A stretch of DNA of 64,000 nt from Hydra vulgaris (lineage: Eukaryota > Cnidaria > Hydrozoa > Anthoathecata > Hydridae), in the NCBI RefSeq assembly GCF_038396675.1, contig NC_088934.1, positions 2,728,501 through 2,792,500 on the forward strand. Direction: 5' to 3'. The translations under genes were made by a program, and so were the position numbers. This document shows, in pieces, positions 22,446 through 34,900 of this stretch; the first letter of the stretch is position 1; the number at the start of each line of letters is the position of its first letter. Under the pieces are notes generated by a model. That model was not told where the DNA came from and made no database searches. It was given only the letters and a program-made list of their open reading frames with translations.

Positions 22446-22580
22446 TTTAAATAATTGTGTTCCAAATAATAAAGTTTATATTTTATAGAACGTTTATGCC
22501 TACGCATAAAACCACAAAAACTAATTATTGTGCTCAAATAATGAAATTAGGATTTGACCGATAACTTCCGCATCACCCGT

Positions 22581-23190
22581 TATTGCCTGGGGAAGTACTG
22601 AAAAAGTTACACCGTCTTTATCGCTGTCAGAAACGGGCAATTCGCATTGTAAACCTTATTTTAGTGAAATGAAAATTTTAAATATATTTAAACTCAAGGT
22701 TTTGAAAATTTTAAGCTTTATTTATATGTGGAAAAACAATCTATACCCCCCCAGTCTTTAAAGATCTTTTCAGTTTAAAACCCAGCAACAAATACTCTTA
22801 GAAAAAAATATTTTTTTAACAAACCTTTTAGTCAAACAAATTTTAATTAATTTTGTTTACAAAAATTTGGTAAAACAAGTTTATTCCATAGGTGCACCGC
22901 ACCTATGGAATAAACTTGTTGCCTATATTGTTTAAAGTTTTGCATATGTAAAAAATTCTATATATATTTTTTTACTTTATTGTAACGTATACTTAAAAAG
23001 GTATTTGTAAGCTAATTTGTTTCTTATTGTTTTTAAGGTTCCAATGATAAAATTTTTGTGATCTTCTTTTGGAAACCAAGTTTACATTGTTATCCCGCTT
23101 TGTATATATTTGTAAAGTACTTTTAATAGTTTATTTTATCATATTACAACTAACATTATAAACTGAAACAACAACAGTAAAAAAAATTAG
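22581..23190 (+). mobile_element. LINE 3' portion beyond the mariner insertion
   Basis: Continuation of the LINE at 13385-15238. It reads I-A-W-G-S-T (22583), K-L-H-R-L-Y-R-C-Q-K-R-A-I-R (about 22608), M-K-I-L-N-I-F-K-L, I-Y-M-W-K-N-N-L-Y (about 22720) and A-P-H-L-W-N-K-L-V (about 22899-22925), then an untranslated tail with TGATAAAATTTTTGTGATCTTC and an A-run near 23180. The same 3' end occurs at 35306-35895. The site TTATCGCTGTCAG (22619-22631) corresponds to the Transib target in that copy. Confidence 0.88.
22874..22920. repeat. Perfect inverted repeat, 22-bp arms, in LINE
   Basis: Arms 22874-22895 and 22899-22920 pair without mismatch around an ACC loop. The right arm encodes P-H-L-W-N-K-L, the equivalent of the hairpin site at 4726-4747 in the other LINE. 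The left arm is an inverted copy placed directly upstream. Confidence 0.92.
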
Positions 23191-23560
23191 ACAACAGAGT
23201 TACTGATATGTTTAACATTCATTTGAGTAATCCAATTAGCTGTTAGAGTATCCATATCTCCTCTTTTCAATTCCTTGTCTGGTTTGAAGTTATTTGGCAT
23301 ATACTTTCTGTCAATACAAACAGTACCACATAAATAAATCTTTTTTTAAAGCATGTAAACTTATAACCATGGCGAGCTGATGTAGTTATCAAAAAATACC
23401 TTACAACACAAATGTTTGAGTTTTCTTGACAACATGACAGCAATACTCTCATTAAGGCCATATTCTGTGCTTACATTGTGTCCTGTATAAAGATCAAACT
23501 GATAAAGGTAGCCTGTTATCTTATTATTTTTCATTTTTCAACATCTTCGCTTCCAGCAAG
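23191..23560. other. Unassigned stretch
   Basis: No recognised gene. A 64-codon minus-strand stretch (23267-23461) with several cysteines is not convincing as coding. Confidence 0.4.
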
Positions 23561-25140
23561 GCTGCAAACAATCACGATTAGAGTTGGAAGTTATTGAAAG
23601 AGAAAAGATGAAGATTGTAGAGCAAGATAACGATTGACAGACGACTTAAAAAATTGCAAATTATATTAATCAGGAAATCAAGATGAAAGAAGCGAATTCC
23701 AAAGAACTAATGTTTGAGGAAAAAATTAAACAAATAAGAGTTTTTGGAGCACTTGGAAATAGTCACAGAAAAAGGATGAGACTTAATTGATTGACGAGTA
23801 ACACGAGAATGAATTTTAGTTGATGGCACAAGAGACGCTAGCTCTTTAGAGCGGTGCCCGTTATATTATTTGTAGAAAAAAGAAAGAGAAGCAACATTAC
23901 GATGATATGATTATGGTTGGAGGTTGGCTGCAAAAGTATTTCCAACTATGTTTACAATGCGTTTTTGCACCTTGTCTCAAAGAGAAAGTGCATCATTCGA
24001 AGATCCGCCTCAGATATGACAACAGTATTCCATACAAGGACAGATTTGAGATTTATAGAAATAAAGAATATAATCCAAAGTAAGAATGTGTCGAGCACGA
24101 TAAAAAGATGCAACCTTAGCAGATGCTAATGTTACAATGGATTTGATATATGGTTTCCAAGAAAGGTCGGAAGTAAGAGTTAATCCTAGAGGATGAAGAG
24201 TGGATGACTCATTGAGTACATTACCGTTCATAAATATAGGAAAATCTAAATTATTGCGATAACGATTGGCTGAAAAATTGAGTTTTATCTGAACTAAAGT
24301 TTACCAGCCACTGTGAACCCCATGCTGTAGCAGTTAGATCTTTTTTTAAGCTCAAATACCTCCTCCAAGCAATCAGAGAGTGTTGACTTCTTATCATGAC
24401 ATAAAATAAATGATAGTGTCATCAGCGAACAATGCCACCTTAGATGTGAGAATATCTGGAAGGTTGTTAATGTAACTTAAAAAGAGTATAGGGCCAAAGA
24501 TTGAACCTTGAGGAACCCCTGAAGTTACAGAATAAGAAGAAGAATGCTGACCATCACGGACAACTTTTATACTACGATTGGAAAGGAAGGATTTGATAAT
24601 CTCAAAGATGTTACCAGATTCACCGTAAGAAGAAATCCTATGGAAAAGACCAGCATGCCAAACTTTATCAAAAGCTTTAGAAATGTCAAGAGCAATGGCC
24701 TTAACCTCTCCACCTTTATCTAATGCACGATAAAACTTATTGGTTATTACTGTTAGCAAATCAGCTGTAGAACGTAAAGATCGAAATCCATATTGATGAT
24801 CAGAAAGTAAGTTATTAGATTCAAGGTGAGAGATTAAATATTTGTTAATTAAAGATTCTAAAACCTTGCTTAGGATAGGAATAAGACTAATGGGACTGTA
24901 GTTAGACGAGTCAGATTGCTTTCCAGAATTTTTGAAAATATGGATAACAGATGCCGCTATTCAGCATGCCGAAAAACAATATTCCGATAAGCACTTGTTA
25001 AATAGTTTTGAAAGTATAGACGACAGCTCTGGAGAACACTTATGCAAGACTAAACATGTATTTTGACTAAACAGGAAATCACTTTAGATACAGAAGCTGA
25101 AGTGAAATGAATGTCAAGCAATTGATCGCCCTGTTTGACA
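23560..25140 (-). mobile_element. Jockey/CR1-like LINE relic
   Basis: Minus strand. Pre-RT and RT coding runs from about 25130. The best stretch, 24759-24394, contains A-L-D-I-S-K-A-F-D-K-V-W-H (motif A), S-G-V-P-Q-G-S-I-F-G-P-I-L-F (motif B) and A-L-F-A-D-D-T-I-I-Y (motif C, catalytic pair intact). Downstream, 24231-24010 gives H-P-L-G-L-T-L-T-S-D-L-S-W-K-P-Y-I and the C-P-C-M-E-Y-C-C-H-I post-RT block; the remnant continues to about 23600. At least two frameshifts. This is a different LINE family from that at 13.4 kb. Confidence 0.85.
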
Positions 25141-25876
25141 TCTATATAACAACAGAAAGATCAAAACTCGATCGCGCGCATGATTTTTTAAAAGTCTAAT
25201 TAAAACTTTATAATTTTAAATTTTTTTGCAAAAAATTTATCTAGTATAAAAATTTTATTTTTCTGAGGGTACATAATTCTTTTTTGATTGAATATATGTT
25301 TTTTAAAAGTACTTACCTATATAAAAATAATGCACTTTGCACAGCATAAAAATATTAATTCACGTGAAACCGAGACCCTAAGGAATTTATTCGTCACTCT
25401 ACGGACAATTCTATTTAAATAAACTTCTAAACGATAAATAAATATTCATTACTTATAGCTTGAAGTGCTTACTTTTAGGTCCAGTACATAAAGAACTGAT
25501 AATTGAAACATGAAAAAATGGTTTTTTGATTTTTATAATTACATAAACCAATTTGCATTGCAGAAATCTCTTTCTTTCAAAGTCTCTGATTTCAAAACCA
25601 AAGAAGATCAAATAAAGGAAACTTTTTTAATAGAGGACATGAACAATAAACATGTGTGCTTATCTTTCAGCTTTTGTGATTATTGCAAAATAATGCTGCC
25701 TCTGTGCATGTTGATTGTATGAGAACATGCAACAATATCAAAGAGACTATCAAGATCAATAATTATTTCATTAGTTGCTTCTTTGAATGATTCTGCGTTT
25801 TTCAATAACTTGGATATTTTAATCCATAGTCTTTCTATTTTTTTTGCAAGTAATTTTTCCGAAATTGAAACTGGTG
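25141..25876. other. Unassigned stretch
   Basis: AT-rich. A 70-codon plus-strand frame at 25510-25722 has no recognised motif. The Transib copy B starts at 25877. Confidence 0.4.
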
Positions 25877-26915
25877 CACAGTGGGCTAGAATTCTATTTT
25901 ACAAGACAAACTAATACCTCCTTATATAAAAAAGATTTAAGGACTATTTTTGCACTGTTTAATATTTTGAGGATTGCGGTTTTAATGGTGAAATTAGTTA
26001 TAACTTTAAAATTGCTATGAATACCTAAATTGCTTAGCAACCATATTTTATTAACCATATAATAAATATAAACTGGAAAAAAGTGGAAGCTTTATCGGAT
26101 GACTCCCAAAACTACCACACTGAGTGTTTTTATACTAAAAATGTAGTAATACTATGGATTTTTTATTTTGTTGATAGTGACACCTGAAATAACTGGCAAC
26201 GGTTGATAGTGACACCTGAAATGACTGGCATCGGTTTATTTTGAATAGTTACTAGCTGTTTCTTAAACATTTATAAATTCGACTAACATTATTGTCGCAG
26301 TCTGATTAAAAATTATTTTATGCAAATTAAATACATACCCAATTACTAATTTTAGGTGTTTTTATGCAGTTCTAGGACTCTATTTTATATTTCAAAAAAA
26401 CTACTACAAAACCCTTATAAAAAAGAACCTAAAGCTTAAACCTTTTTGCGTTGGTAATACTATAAACGTTTTGGTTTAAAATTATTTTTCAAATCAAAAC
26501 TCGTGTATTCTGATTAATGTAAATCAGCTTAGCTTCTTTTTCTTGACCATCTTAGCTCAAACTATCAGCTTAGTTCTTTTTAAACTTGATTCAAACTACC
26601 GGTTTGATTCTTTTTAAACTTTGCTCAAACTATCACCTAAGCTTCTTTTTCTCAACCATCTTTGCTCAAACTACAACCTCATATAAACAGTAGTTCTTAA
26701 GATGAAAAAGATGTAACTAATGGCGTCGATCATCTTTTCTTTTTTTTTTTTACTTAAAGTATTAAAATTCACTTGGGGTCTGGATACTACTGTTGGATAT
26801 AAGCAGAATTATCTTTATCAATGAAAGCAGTTAGAAGAATATTCTTATTATCAATTACAAATTGAACCGATATTGGTTCATTTTGTAGCCATTTTTTGTT
26901 ATTCTCTAACGTAAA
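25877..26915 (-). mobile_element. Transib-type element, partial (copy B)
   Basis: Begins CACAGTGGGCTAGAATTC (25877). It runs inverted relative to copy A (11698 down to about 10255) with clear similarity throughout, including GATAGTGACACCTGAAAT and TGCTTAGCAACCAT. The other terminus is not found: the similarity ends near 26915, where LINE sequence begins. It lacks the MITE and the minisatellite of copy A. The minus strand at 26910-26700 encodes K-W-L-Q-N-E-P-I-S-V-Q-F-V-I-D-N-K, the same transposase N-terminus. Private changes include a 31-base tandem duplication (26195-26240) and the repeat at 26524-26690. Confidence 0.75.
26524..26690. repeat. ~40-bp imperfect tandem repeat
   Basis: About four diverged units containing GCTCAAACTATCAGCTTAG followed by a T-rich TTCTTTTTAAACT segment, inside Transib copy B. 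Confidence 0.75.
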
Positions 26916-26949
26916 AACGTAAAAACGTAAAAATGAAATTCTTGAATTA

Positions 26950-28130
26950 CTTAAGAGAAGATTTAGTTTTCAGTTCATTATTTTATTAGAGTGTTCCACA
27001 AGGTCCTCGGTAAACAGTTGCTGAATAATATGCTCTGGATTGAATAATTTGGATTGAAACTATTTTTTGAAAACCTGGTGGGGATATATGTGATTTATTT
27101 TTTCTAAAAGTGAATTAAATAAGATTGATACATTTTTTTTATCAAGTTTGAACTAGAAGATAAGAATATGATAAAGGTTTAGTTTATCTACATTTAGAAT
27201 ATCGAGTTCATTAAATTATGTTTGAGTGTGAGAGAAACAATTTACGTTTTAGATTATCCTTATAGACCAGCTTTGTTTACTAAGTAATTGTTTTACTTTC
27301 ATTGCGTTTTACTGCTCCAAGCAACGTTTGCATAATTTAAATAGCAATGAATTAAAGAAAAGTAGAAGTTTTTCAAACAAGATAGATTTAAAAATTGCTT
27401 GAATTTGTACAAAAAAAAAAATGTATTAATTTTAATGTGTAAAGACAATTTGTTTGATTTAAACCATTGCGATAACTTATCAAGTTATCAAGTCTTTGTC
27501 TACTGTTTGAAATAATTTACTAATATTTTTACTGGAATAAAACAAGTTGGTATCATCTGCAAACAAAATTGAATTTGAATTGTTAAAAAATTTATTTAAA
27601 TCGTTTATATAAATGAGAAATAAAAAATGGTTCTAAAATTGATCTTGGAGGAACATCACTGGTTTATAAGGTCTAAAAATGAAATAAAAAATGGATTGTA
27701 AGGTCATATAATCCATTTTTCTATCATCATATAATATGTATACGATAACTTTTGAGCTTGGATAGAAGGACTTAATGATTGACTGCTTCATAAGTCTTAC
27801 TTAGATCAATGAAAACATCTAGGGTATACTTGCCTTCATCAAACGCTTTAAATACATCATGAACAAGGTGAGTGATATCATGTTCAGTGAAATGACCACA
27901 TTTAAAATCAAACGTCTTATGATAAAGAATATTATTTACATTTAAAAAAGAAATTAGTCTATTATACATAACTTATTCTAATATTTTAGAAAAATAAAAA
28001 AGTATTGAGATTGGTCTACAATAAGCAAATCCAAAACATCTCCAGATTTTTGGAATTGAAATTGCTTTGCAATTTTTCGGTTTATTTAAAAAAACACCCT
28101 GTTTTAAAGTTAAAATAAAAATGTGTAATA
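26950..28130 (-). mobile_element. Heavily decayed LINE (F-A-D-D family)
   Basis: Minus strand. F-L-N-V-N-N-I-L-Y, T-E-H-D-I-T-H-L-V and L-D-V-F-I-D-L-S-K-T-Y-E-A-V-N-H lie in 27969-27772. A remnant I-L-F-A-D-D-T-N-L-F (about 27565-27540) follows after several shifts. Same family as the 2.7-kb and 13.4-kb copies but more diverged. Confidence 0.8.
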
Positions 28131-29100
28131 GTATTTTGTTTTATTGATTTGATAAGTACTGATTACTTATATTATCAAATCCTGAACCTTTATAAGGTTT
28201 TAACAGAGTCAGCATCTAATAATTCTTTTCAGTAAGTTTGTAGTTTGACATTGTTGGTTGAAGTTAAGTACGAATAAAAGTGTACTTGATAAGTTGCTAC
28301 ATTTGATTATAAAAAACTAATTAAGTGTTTCAGCCACTAAGGATATATTTCAATACAAATGCTACTAATTTTAAGAATTTCAGAGAATAAATTTCTCCAT
28401 AAATTTTAATTTCTGATTACCTCCTTAAAATACATATTTTGTTTTATTTTTCGGTTCAGAATTTTAATTATAAAGATTATAATTAAGGTAATTTGTAAAA
28501 ACCTTTAACTATAAAGTTAATGCGGGAAGATTTTTTGAAGTTATTTTTGTTCAAGTTCTCAAATCAAGTAGCTTTTACCTCAAATCAAAGTACTTTTATT
28601 TATTGTCAAAATATAGAACTTGTCTTCAATTAAAAGACAAGTTTATTTTATTTGACAGTAAATTAAGATAAACTGCGCAACTTTACAGTGGGCTAAAATT
28701 TAATTTTTTTTCGCTTAATTTTTCATATAATGGATCCAAAAGCTAGCACATTCAATATGAATATGTTGAGTTATCAAAAGTTTTAAAAACTGAAATAAGA
28801 GATATCTAGGTACAAAGTAAAACTTTTGGTCAAAAGTGTAAATCAAGAAAAAATTTTGTGGGTGGGTATTCTGACCAATTTAAATATAATTACTCTTAAT
28901 ATTTTCCTTGAAATTTATATATTTATGGAAAGATCTATGGGAAGAGATTTATGGAAAAGCCTGAGACTAGTTTAAGCTTTAAAAATAAAAACTTAAATGT
29001 TGCGAAAGTAGTGAAAGCAGAAATATGAAAAAAAGTTGAAAAATAATCATGTAGTTTAACTTTAGTGCAGCTTGAAAACTAATTTACAACTGTTTACAGG
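28131..29100. other. Unassigned AT-rich stretch
   Basis: No coding sequence recognised. ACAGTGGGCTAAAATTT at 28686-28702 resembles a Transib 3' end with the first bases changed; no partner end was found. The palindrome-like pair AAGACAAGTTTATTTT / ATAGAACTTGTCTT (about 28610-28645) is short. Confidence 0.4.
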
Positions 29101-30880
29101 ATGATCTTCGCATTTTAACTCTAAATACGCTCTAGATAAATTTAGTGAAAGTTTTTTTGAAAAAATTGCTTTTAAGTGATGCAAGGTCCTCTGCATCTGC
29201 CAAGTGGGCAAGCGTTGTCCGGAGGACGCCTCCAAATAATGCTTGCTTTATAGAGAATACAAAAGAACTGGTAATACTGAACAAATCTTATATTTGATAT
29301 GAATAGCTATTCATATCAAATATAAGATTTGTTTTCGAAGCGGAAATAAATATTCTTTTGTAAAAACAAAAACCGAACGCTGTAGTTCAGTTGAATCACT
29401 ATTACGACCAGTAGTAGTGATGCAACAGAAAAAAAAAATATGTTTAAAAGATATGAGAAATTTCATCTTTTAAACAAATTTTTCAGATCTGTTTTTGTTA
29501 CGGATAATGGTATTGCACATGTCTAAGATTTGTCAATACACTCAAGCTCCTTAAATAATGTAATTTTTCCATGCAGCTATGTAGTTTCATCCCTACAAAA
29601 CCTTCCATCAAAGTCTTCCAAATCACCTAATGGATACCCAGCATTACTTCTAAAATCAATTATTAATGCCATTGCTATTCCTTTTCCATACTGTTTTATT
29701 TACAACGTCAAAAAATACCATACCTTTAATCTGGAAAACTACTATTGTGTGCCAGATCTTTAAGAAAGGAAACCCATCATTAACCACAAACTATAGACCT
29801 ATTTCTATGACGAGCATTATTTGTAAACTTAAAGAGTCAATCATTGCAGAATGCATTACACATTACTTACTAATCAACAAAATTATTACCGCTCATCAAT
29901 TTGGCTTTTTAAAGCTTAGGTCCACCAGTACACAGATGTTGACAACCTTAAATGAGTGCATCACTGCTGCTTATAACAAAAAAATAGTTGATATTGTATA
30001 TATAGACTTTGAAAAAGCCTTTGATTCTGTGACTAACTCTAAATTACTGTTCAAACTGCATTGTTATGGTATCCAGTATAAAATGCTAAACTAGGTTACC
30101 ATTTTTTTAACAAATCGTTCTCAATGAGCATGCGTCGGTAACACGTATTCAAAAAAAAATTCTTGAAAAGAGCTAAATACCTCAAGGAAATGTTTTAGGA
30201 CCCATCTTATTTTTAGTTTTTATAAACGATGTAACTTCATGCATTAATGGTGATAGCAGCATAAGTTGTTTGCTGATGACAGCAAGTTATTTCAAGCAAG
30301 CGATGATGGAAACTGCATACACTTTAAAAAAAACCTCAATACCTTAAAAAATTTCGGCAACTTAATATAGCAACCAAAAAATATTTTCATCTACGCTATA
30401 GAAACAGTTCTTTAACATAAAATTCATACTCAATGAACATTGGCACACCTATTGAATCTTTAATTCAATTCAAGATATCGGTATAGTTGTATCTTCGAAT
30501 ATGAAGTTTTCTAATGAACAGTGCACAATCAGTGAACAAGCAATGAATGAACAGTTCCTACTTACTTTTAAAATCCTTCATCAGTAACAATATCAAGCCT
30601 CTGATCAGAGCCAATATAGTTTATGTTCGACCTATTATAGAATCTTGTACCTCTGTAAGGAATACTCATCTTTTAGAAGATTTACGCCGGTTAAAAATGG
30701 TTCAGAAATCTTTTACTAGAAGTGTCTGTAAAAAATGTGGCATTCCTTTTTAAATCAAATTTAAAAAAGTATAATGTTCATGACCATTGTACACTATTTT
30801 AACTAGTTTTTTTTTTCATAAGAGTTATTTTGATATTACCTGTATCATCTTTTTGTATTTTTTATTTTTAAATGTAAATA
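29101..30880 (+). mobile_element. LINE relic, another jockey-like family
   Basis: Plus strand. Coding remnants begin near 29170 (S-D-A-R-S-S-A-S-A-K-W-A). Frame 29530-29763 contains S-K-S-P-N-G-Y-P-A (the RT K-S-x-G block). Frame 29666-30094 contains F-K-K-G-N-P-S-L-T-T-N-Y-R-P-I-S-M-T-S-I, T-A-H-Q-F-G-F and D-I-V-Y-I-D-F-E-K-A-F-D-S-V. A decayed L-G-P-I-L-F and C-L-L-M-T-type motif C follow to about 30300. The post-RT piece 30547-30753 has N-I-V-Y-V-R-P-I-I-E. Multiple stops. Confidence 0.83.
29280..29333. repeat. 54-bp perfect palindrome, no loop
   Basis: 27-base arms meet exactly at 29306/29307 (GAATAG|CTATTC) and pair without a single mismatch. It lies in the 5' part of the LINE relic and breaks its reading frame. 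Confidence 0.95.
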
Positions 30881-30889
30881 AATTAGAAA

Positions 30890-30983
30890 GTAAATAACGT
30901 TATGAGCGTGTAAAAATAACGTCATGAGCATGTAAAATTAACGTTATGAACGTGTAAAAATAACGTAATGAGCGTGTAAAATT
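30890..30983. repeat. Four-copy tandem repeat, ~23-bp unit
   Basis: Four imperfect units of AATAACGTTATGAGCGTGTA follow the LINE relic. Confidence 0.9.
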
Positions 30984-31888
30984 TACAACTCATTCTGATG
31001 ACAATTAAAATTTTACATGTTTAAAAACTTTCAAACATTAAAAAATAATTATATGAAATTTGGAAGAAGAAGAAAAATTTTGAATTTAGAATTAGATAGT
31101 AAATTAAAATATTTTATCAACTAATTGCCCTCGCATGTATTGTGAATCTTTTGGAATATTTTTATTCCCAGGCTATATTAGGTAAAATATGATAATAAAA
31201 CAAAATTTTTTATTTAAAAAGTACAAATAACTTTAAAAATATTCATTAAAGAAAAAAATTATTTATTGCGGTTTTATTTTTAAAACTAATTATTTGACCT
31301 TTTAAAAAAGCTTAAACGATAAGGGAAGGGGGAACCGGAGAGTAAATGGCTCTCCCACCTAAATAGTTTTGTGAACCTCTTTATTTAATTTAGCTATAAG
31401 TATTTTTATTTTTACGTTATTTTAAATTAAGTTTTGAAAATGCATCTTTGATTATGAGCAATATTTTGGAGTTGAGCCCTTCCCCCTTGAAAAAAATCTT
31501 ATAAACGCGTATGCTACAAAGTTATGTTTCTCTAAAACTACCGATCCAAATTATGTGAAATCTTGGGCATAAACACTTTACCATAGAATTTTTTGAAAAG
31601 AATAATAAATTTGGGCAGGTATCAGGAAATTACTATGGCTACCTTTCTGTAACCGTCTCACTCTGCGATGACGTAAGTATAAATTCCTCAGCAAAATTTT
31701 CTAAAAAAGATTTGCCTCTACCTTACAGGCACGAATAACTTAAGATAAGTTATTTTTAAATCATACACAATGTCTATGTGTTTAAAAATTTATATGCCAC
31801 ATGAAAAACTTGCATTAAAGTGAAACTGATAATAAGTTTTTAGTTAAACGTTTTGCATTAAATTATCAATACATTATAACATTGTAAT
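30984..31888. other. Unassigned stretch
   Basis: AT-rich with no coding frame that I can support. Confidence 0.4.
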
Positions 31889-31955
31889 GAAGGAAGACCG
31901 GGGCTAGTTGCAACAGGGGTAAGTTGCAACAACGCGATTTAAAGAATTATCGCCG
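31889..31955 (+). mobile_element. Terminal fragment of a pogo-like element
   Basis: GACCGGGGCTAGTTGCAAC followed by GGGGTAAGTTGC matches the terminus of the MITE at 36584-37505. A matching opposite end (GTTGCAACTAACCCCGAAAT, then CCCCTAC) lies at 41129-41155. The two may be the ends of one element later expanded by the Transib and LINE insertions between them. Confidence 0.55.
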
Positions 31956-34900
31956 CACAGTGGGCCAGAATGCACTTTTACTGGACAAAATTCATAACTA
32001 ATTTAATATTAGAGCTATATTCACTAAAATTAGTATGAGTACTAATATGATGTCTGCGCTTTTTATGAAGGTAATATTTTTTTATTTCGTTGCTATGGAT
32101 ACCTTTATTTTGCTTAGCAACAACCTACTTTTGTTATCTGCAGATATTTTATAAGTGCTATATTCACTAAATTTGGCATGAGTACCAATATGAGATCACA
32201 CTTCTTACAAAAGTGATAATTTTTTAAATTTAGTTGTTATGGATACTTATATTGCTTAGTTACCGGATACTTTCCTTAGTTACAAAGTGGTAAATTGATA
32301 TTTGAATATCTTATCGGATTTTTGACCCACCTATATTGAATAAAAATTGAGTATTTAGGTAAATAATGTTTTAGGAATAATAAAAGCAAAAAATAGTGCA
32401 AGAAAACGTTATCAATTTTAAATTACATCAAAAAATTATAAAACAATAATATCGTTTGAAGATTGTTTAAGTAATTGTAAAACATCTGAAGGAAATGCTT
32501 TATGATTTGTTTGGTGTGATGTTGATTTACGCAATGATGAAATAACAGGATCACTGGAAACTAGGAGTCTATTGATAAGATCAGTATTTATTGCTTTTCT
32601 GGATGTTTTTCGGCTGAAATTTTCGCGATAAGATTTAAAGTCTTTATTTCTAGCCTCTTGAGCTTCCTCTGACATAAGTCCGATGGGTAATATAAGGCTT
32701 TTAATTATGTCATGTCCATGTATCAATTCTTTGTGAACTGATTGAGCCATGTAATACCATGGATAAAGGGACACATATAATCTAAAAGTGTCAAAACAAT
32801 AATCCTTGAACTTTAAGCAGTCTATTTCATATCCTGAAGAGAGCGTTACCAAGATAATGTAAAATCTGAATATAAGGTTTTGGTCAATACCCAGAATTTC
32901 AGCTATTTGTTCATATGCTGCAAAAGCACGCCTTGAGGTATTGCCATCATTACTTGTTCCAGAACCACCACTTTTAGGGAAATCAACAACAAGTCCCATT
33001 TTGTTCATAAAATCAGTCTGAATCTTTTGTTTAGCTACAGATGCCTTTTCTTTGTGTTCTTTAGATCTTGCTTGCCACTTTCTTGTTTCTTTTTTATATG
33101 CAATGTGCAATAACATCTCAAAAAATCGAATCCATGCATGAAGACTGGAAAGACCATATTTGAACTCTCTGTTAGTATAATCTATATTAAGGATATCAAG
33201 ACTATTTATATTTTTTGGAGAGACACCACACACTGAACAGCATTGGTATGAGTTATTTTTTTCAGATAATATTGTTTGAACCTTCCCATCAATCATTGTA
33301 AGTTCAATAATACAATTCACTTCAATAGAAGATCCGCAAATCTCTAATAAAATCATACCCAAGCTTTCTATCTCACTTTTAATGTACTGATCTTCTTCAA
33401 TCACAGATTCCTTGGATTCCATTTTGTATGCAAATCTTATGGGTGTACAATAGGCTGTGGAGGACGACTTTTGATTTCTCCAAATAGGCACCTTTTCGTT
33501 GCTGTTGTTAAATCCAGTCAAATCCAATGGGACAAGACAAGTAATAAATAATGATTCTTCACGCTTTAAACCTCTGTTAATTTCGGGTTCTGATAAAACT
33601 TGTTTATAAATGCTTCGGCCAGTAGCACCATCAAAACCAGCCTTACACGTTAGTGTCATTGTTTTTATTGCTTTGTCGTTCAATATCAAGTGCCTTAGCA
33701 CAGGTTCCTGAACTGCACAGATTCTTTGCAAAGTATGAGTCATTAAATCTTTTAAAGGAACTGAAGCTGAATAGTCCTCCACTGTTATGTTTGCAGGATA
33801 ACATTTCAATTTTGCATCTCTGACATCATTGTAAGCGGGGTAGATGTTATATTCTTTCTCCAAGGCTCCGCTTCTAATCAATTGATAGGAAGCTTTTGTC
33901 ACACTTGCATCAATTATCAAAGCCAGTGCTTTGTCTGCTGAATATTTAGTTGCTTTATCTGTATTTGATATATTTAAAACATTCTTGGCAGCAATAACAA
34001 CAGATTCATCTCTAAATTTTTTATTAGCAGCAAAAAATAATTCATGGGATGAACGAGATTCAATTAAACAAGATACACGCCGTTTTTTAGTTTTATTAGA
34101 ACTATTATCAAATGCAACTGGTTTTCGACCACGTCTACTTGCAGTTGGTTCATTGTCTTTTTTTCTGACAATTAAATATTCATTAGGCCAGTTCCCAAAC
34201 TTCTTTTCAAAATTTTTCACAGTATAGTTTGCAGATTTCCACTTTTTTTTATACAAGTAAACAAATCGTTGAACAGCATGTCTAAAATCAACGTCTTTAA
34301 AATCAGCAAATTTTGGCTGAATAAATTTTAATATATCTTCAGTAATAATTTGTTTTGAAATACTAAGATTGTTTTTTTGGAGAAAATTATGAATGTCTAA
34401 GTTTAACAAAACCATATCTAAATAATTATTGTAACAAGTATTTTGTATTTAAAAGTAAAATGTTATAATATATATGCCGCCTGGACTACTATTACTCGTT
34501 AGTTATTAAGTTACTACAAGTGTTAGTAATTAAAATTAAAAGTAATTAAATTACTGTCAGTGTTAGTAATTAAATTACTAACAGCTACCGAAAATATGTT
34601 GTTGCTATGTTATGCAAAGTAAGGTATCCATAGTAACCAAAAAAAGTTAACCTCATAAGAATTCTGAATCTCATTTTAATACATACCCCCAATATTGTGT
34701 ATTTAGCGCAAGTAAAATACTGTTAAAACAACGTTAATGTAAAAATGAGTTGTTGCTATGCAAAATTTAGTACCATAGCAACCAAGTTAAAACATACATA
34801 AAATCTGAACGGGGATTTAAGGGGACGAGCAATCAATTAAAACTCGATTGAAGCATCATATAGCTCAAATAAATATAAGATAACACATGGCAAATTGTGG

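Larger units (their letters stand above)
15239..22580 (-). mobile_element. Tc1/mariner element interrupted by a TTAA transposon
   Basis: The ends are inverted repeats: left GGGTGATGCTCAAGTTATCGG (from 15241), right ending in CCGATAACTTCCGCATCACCC. TA lies directly outside both (15237-15238, 22581-22582), the usual mariner target duplication. Removing the element and one TA joins the flanking LINE codons Y-A-N and I-A-W-G-S-T in frame. The transposase is on the minus strand (22445 down to 15358). Its own DNA totals only about 1.3 kb; the remaining 6 kb is the later insertion at 15445-21489. Confidence 0.9.

Noticed and set aside
28686..28702. Third Transib left end
   Set aside because: Heptamer altered (TACAGTG) and no matching right end or target duplication found.
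33931..34227. 98-codon plus-strand frame
   Set aside because: Antisense to the Transib transposase gene.
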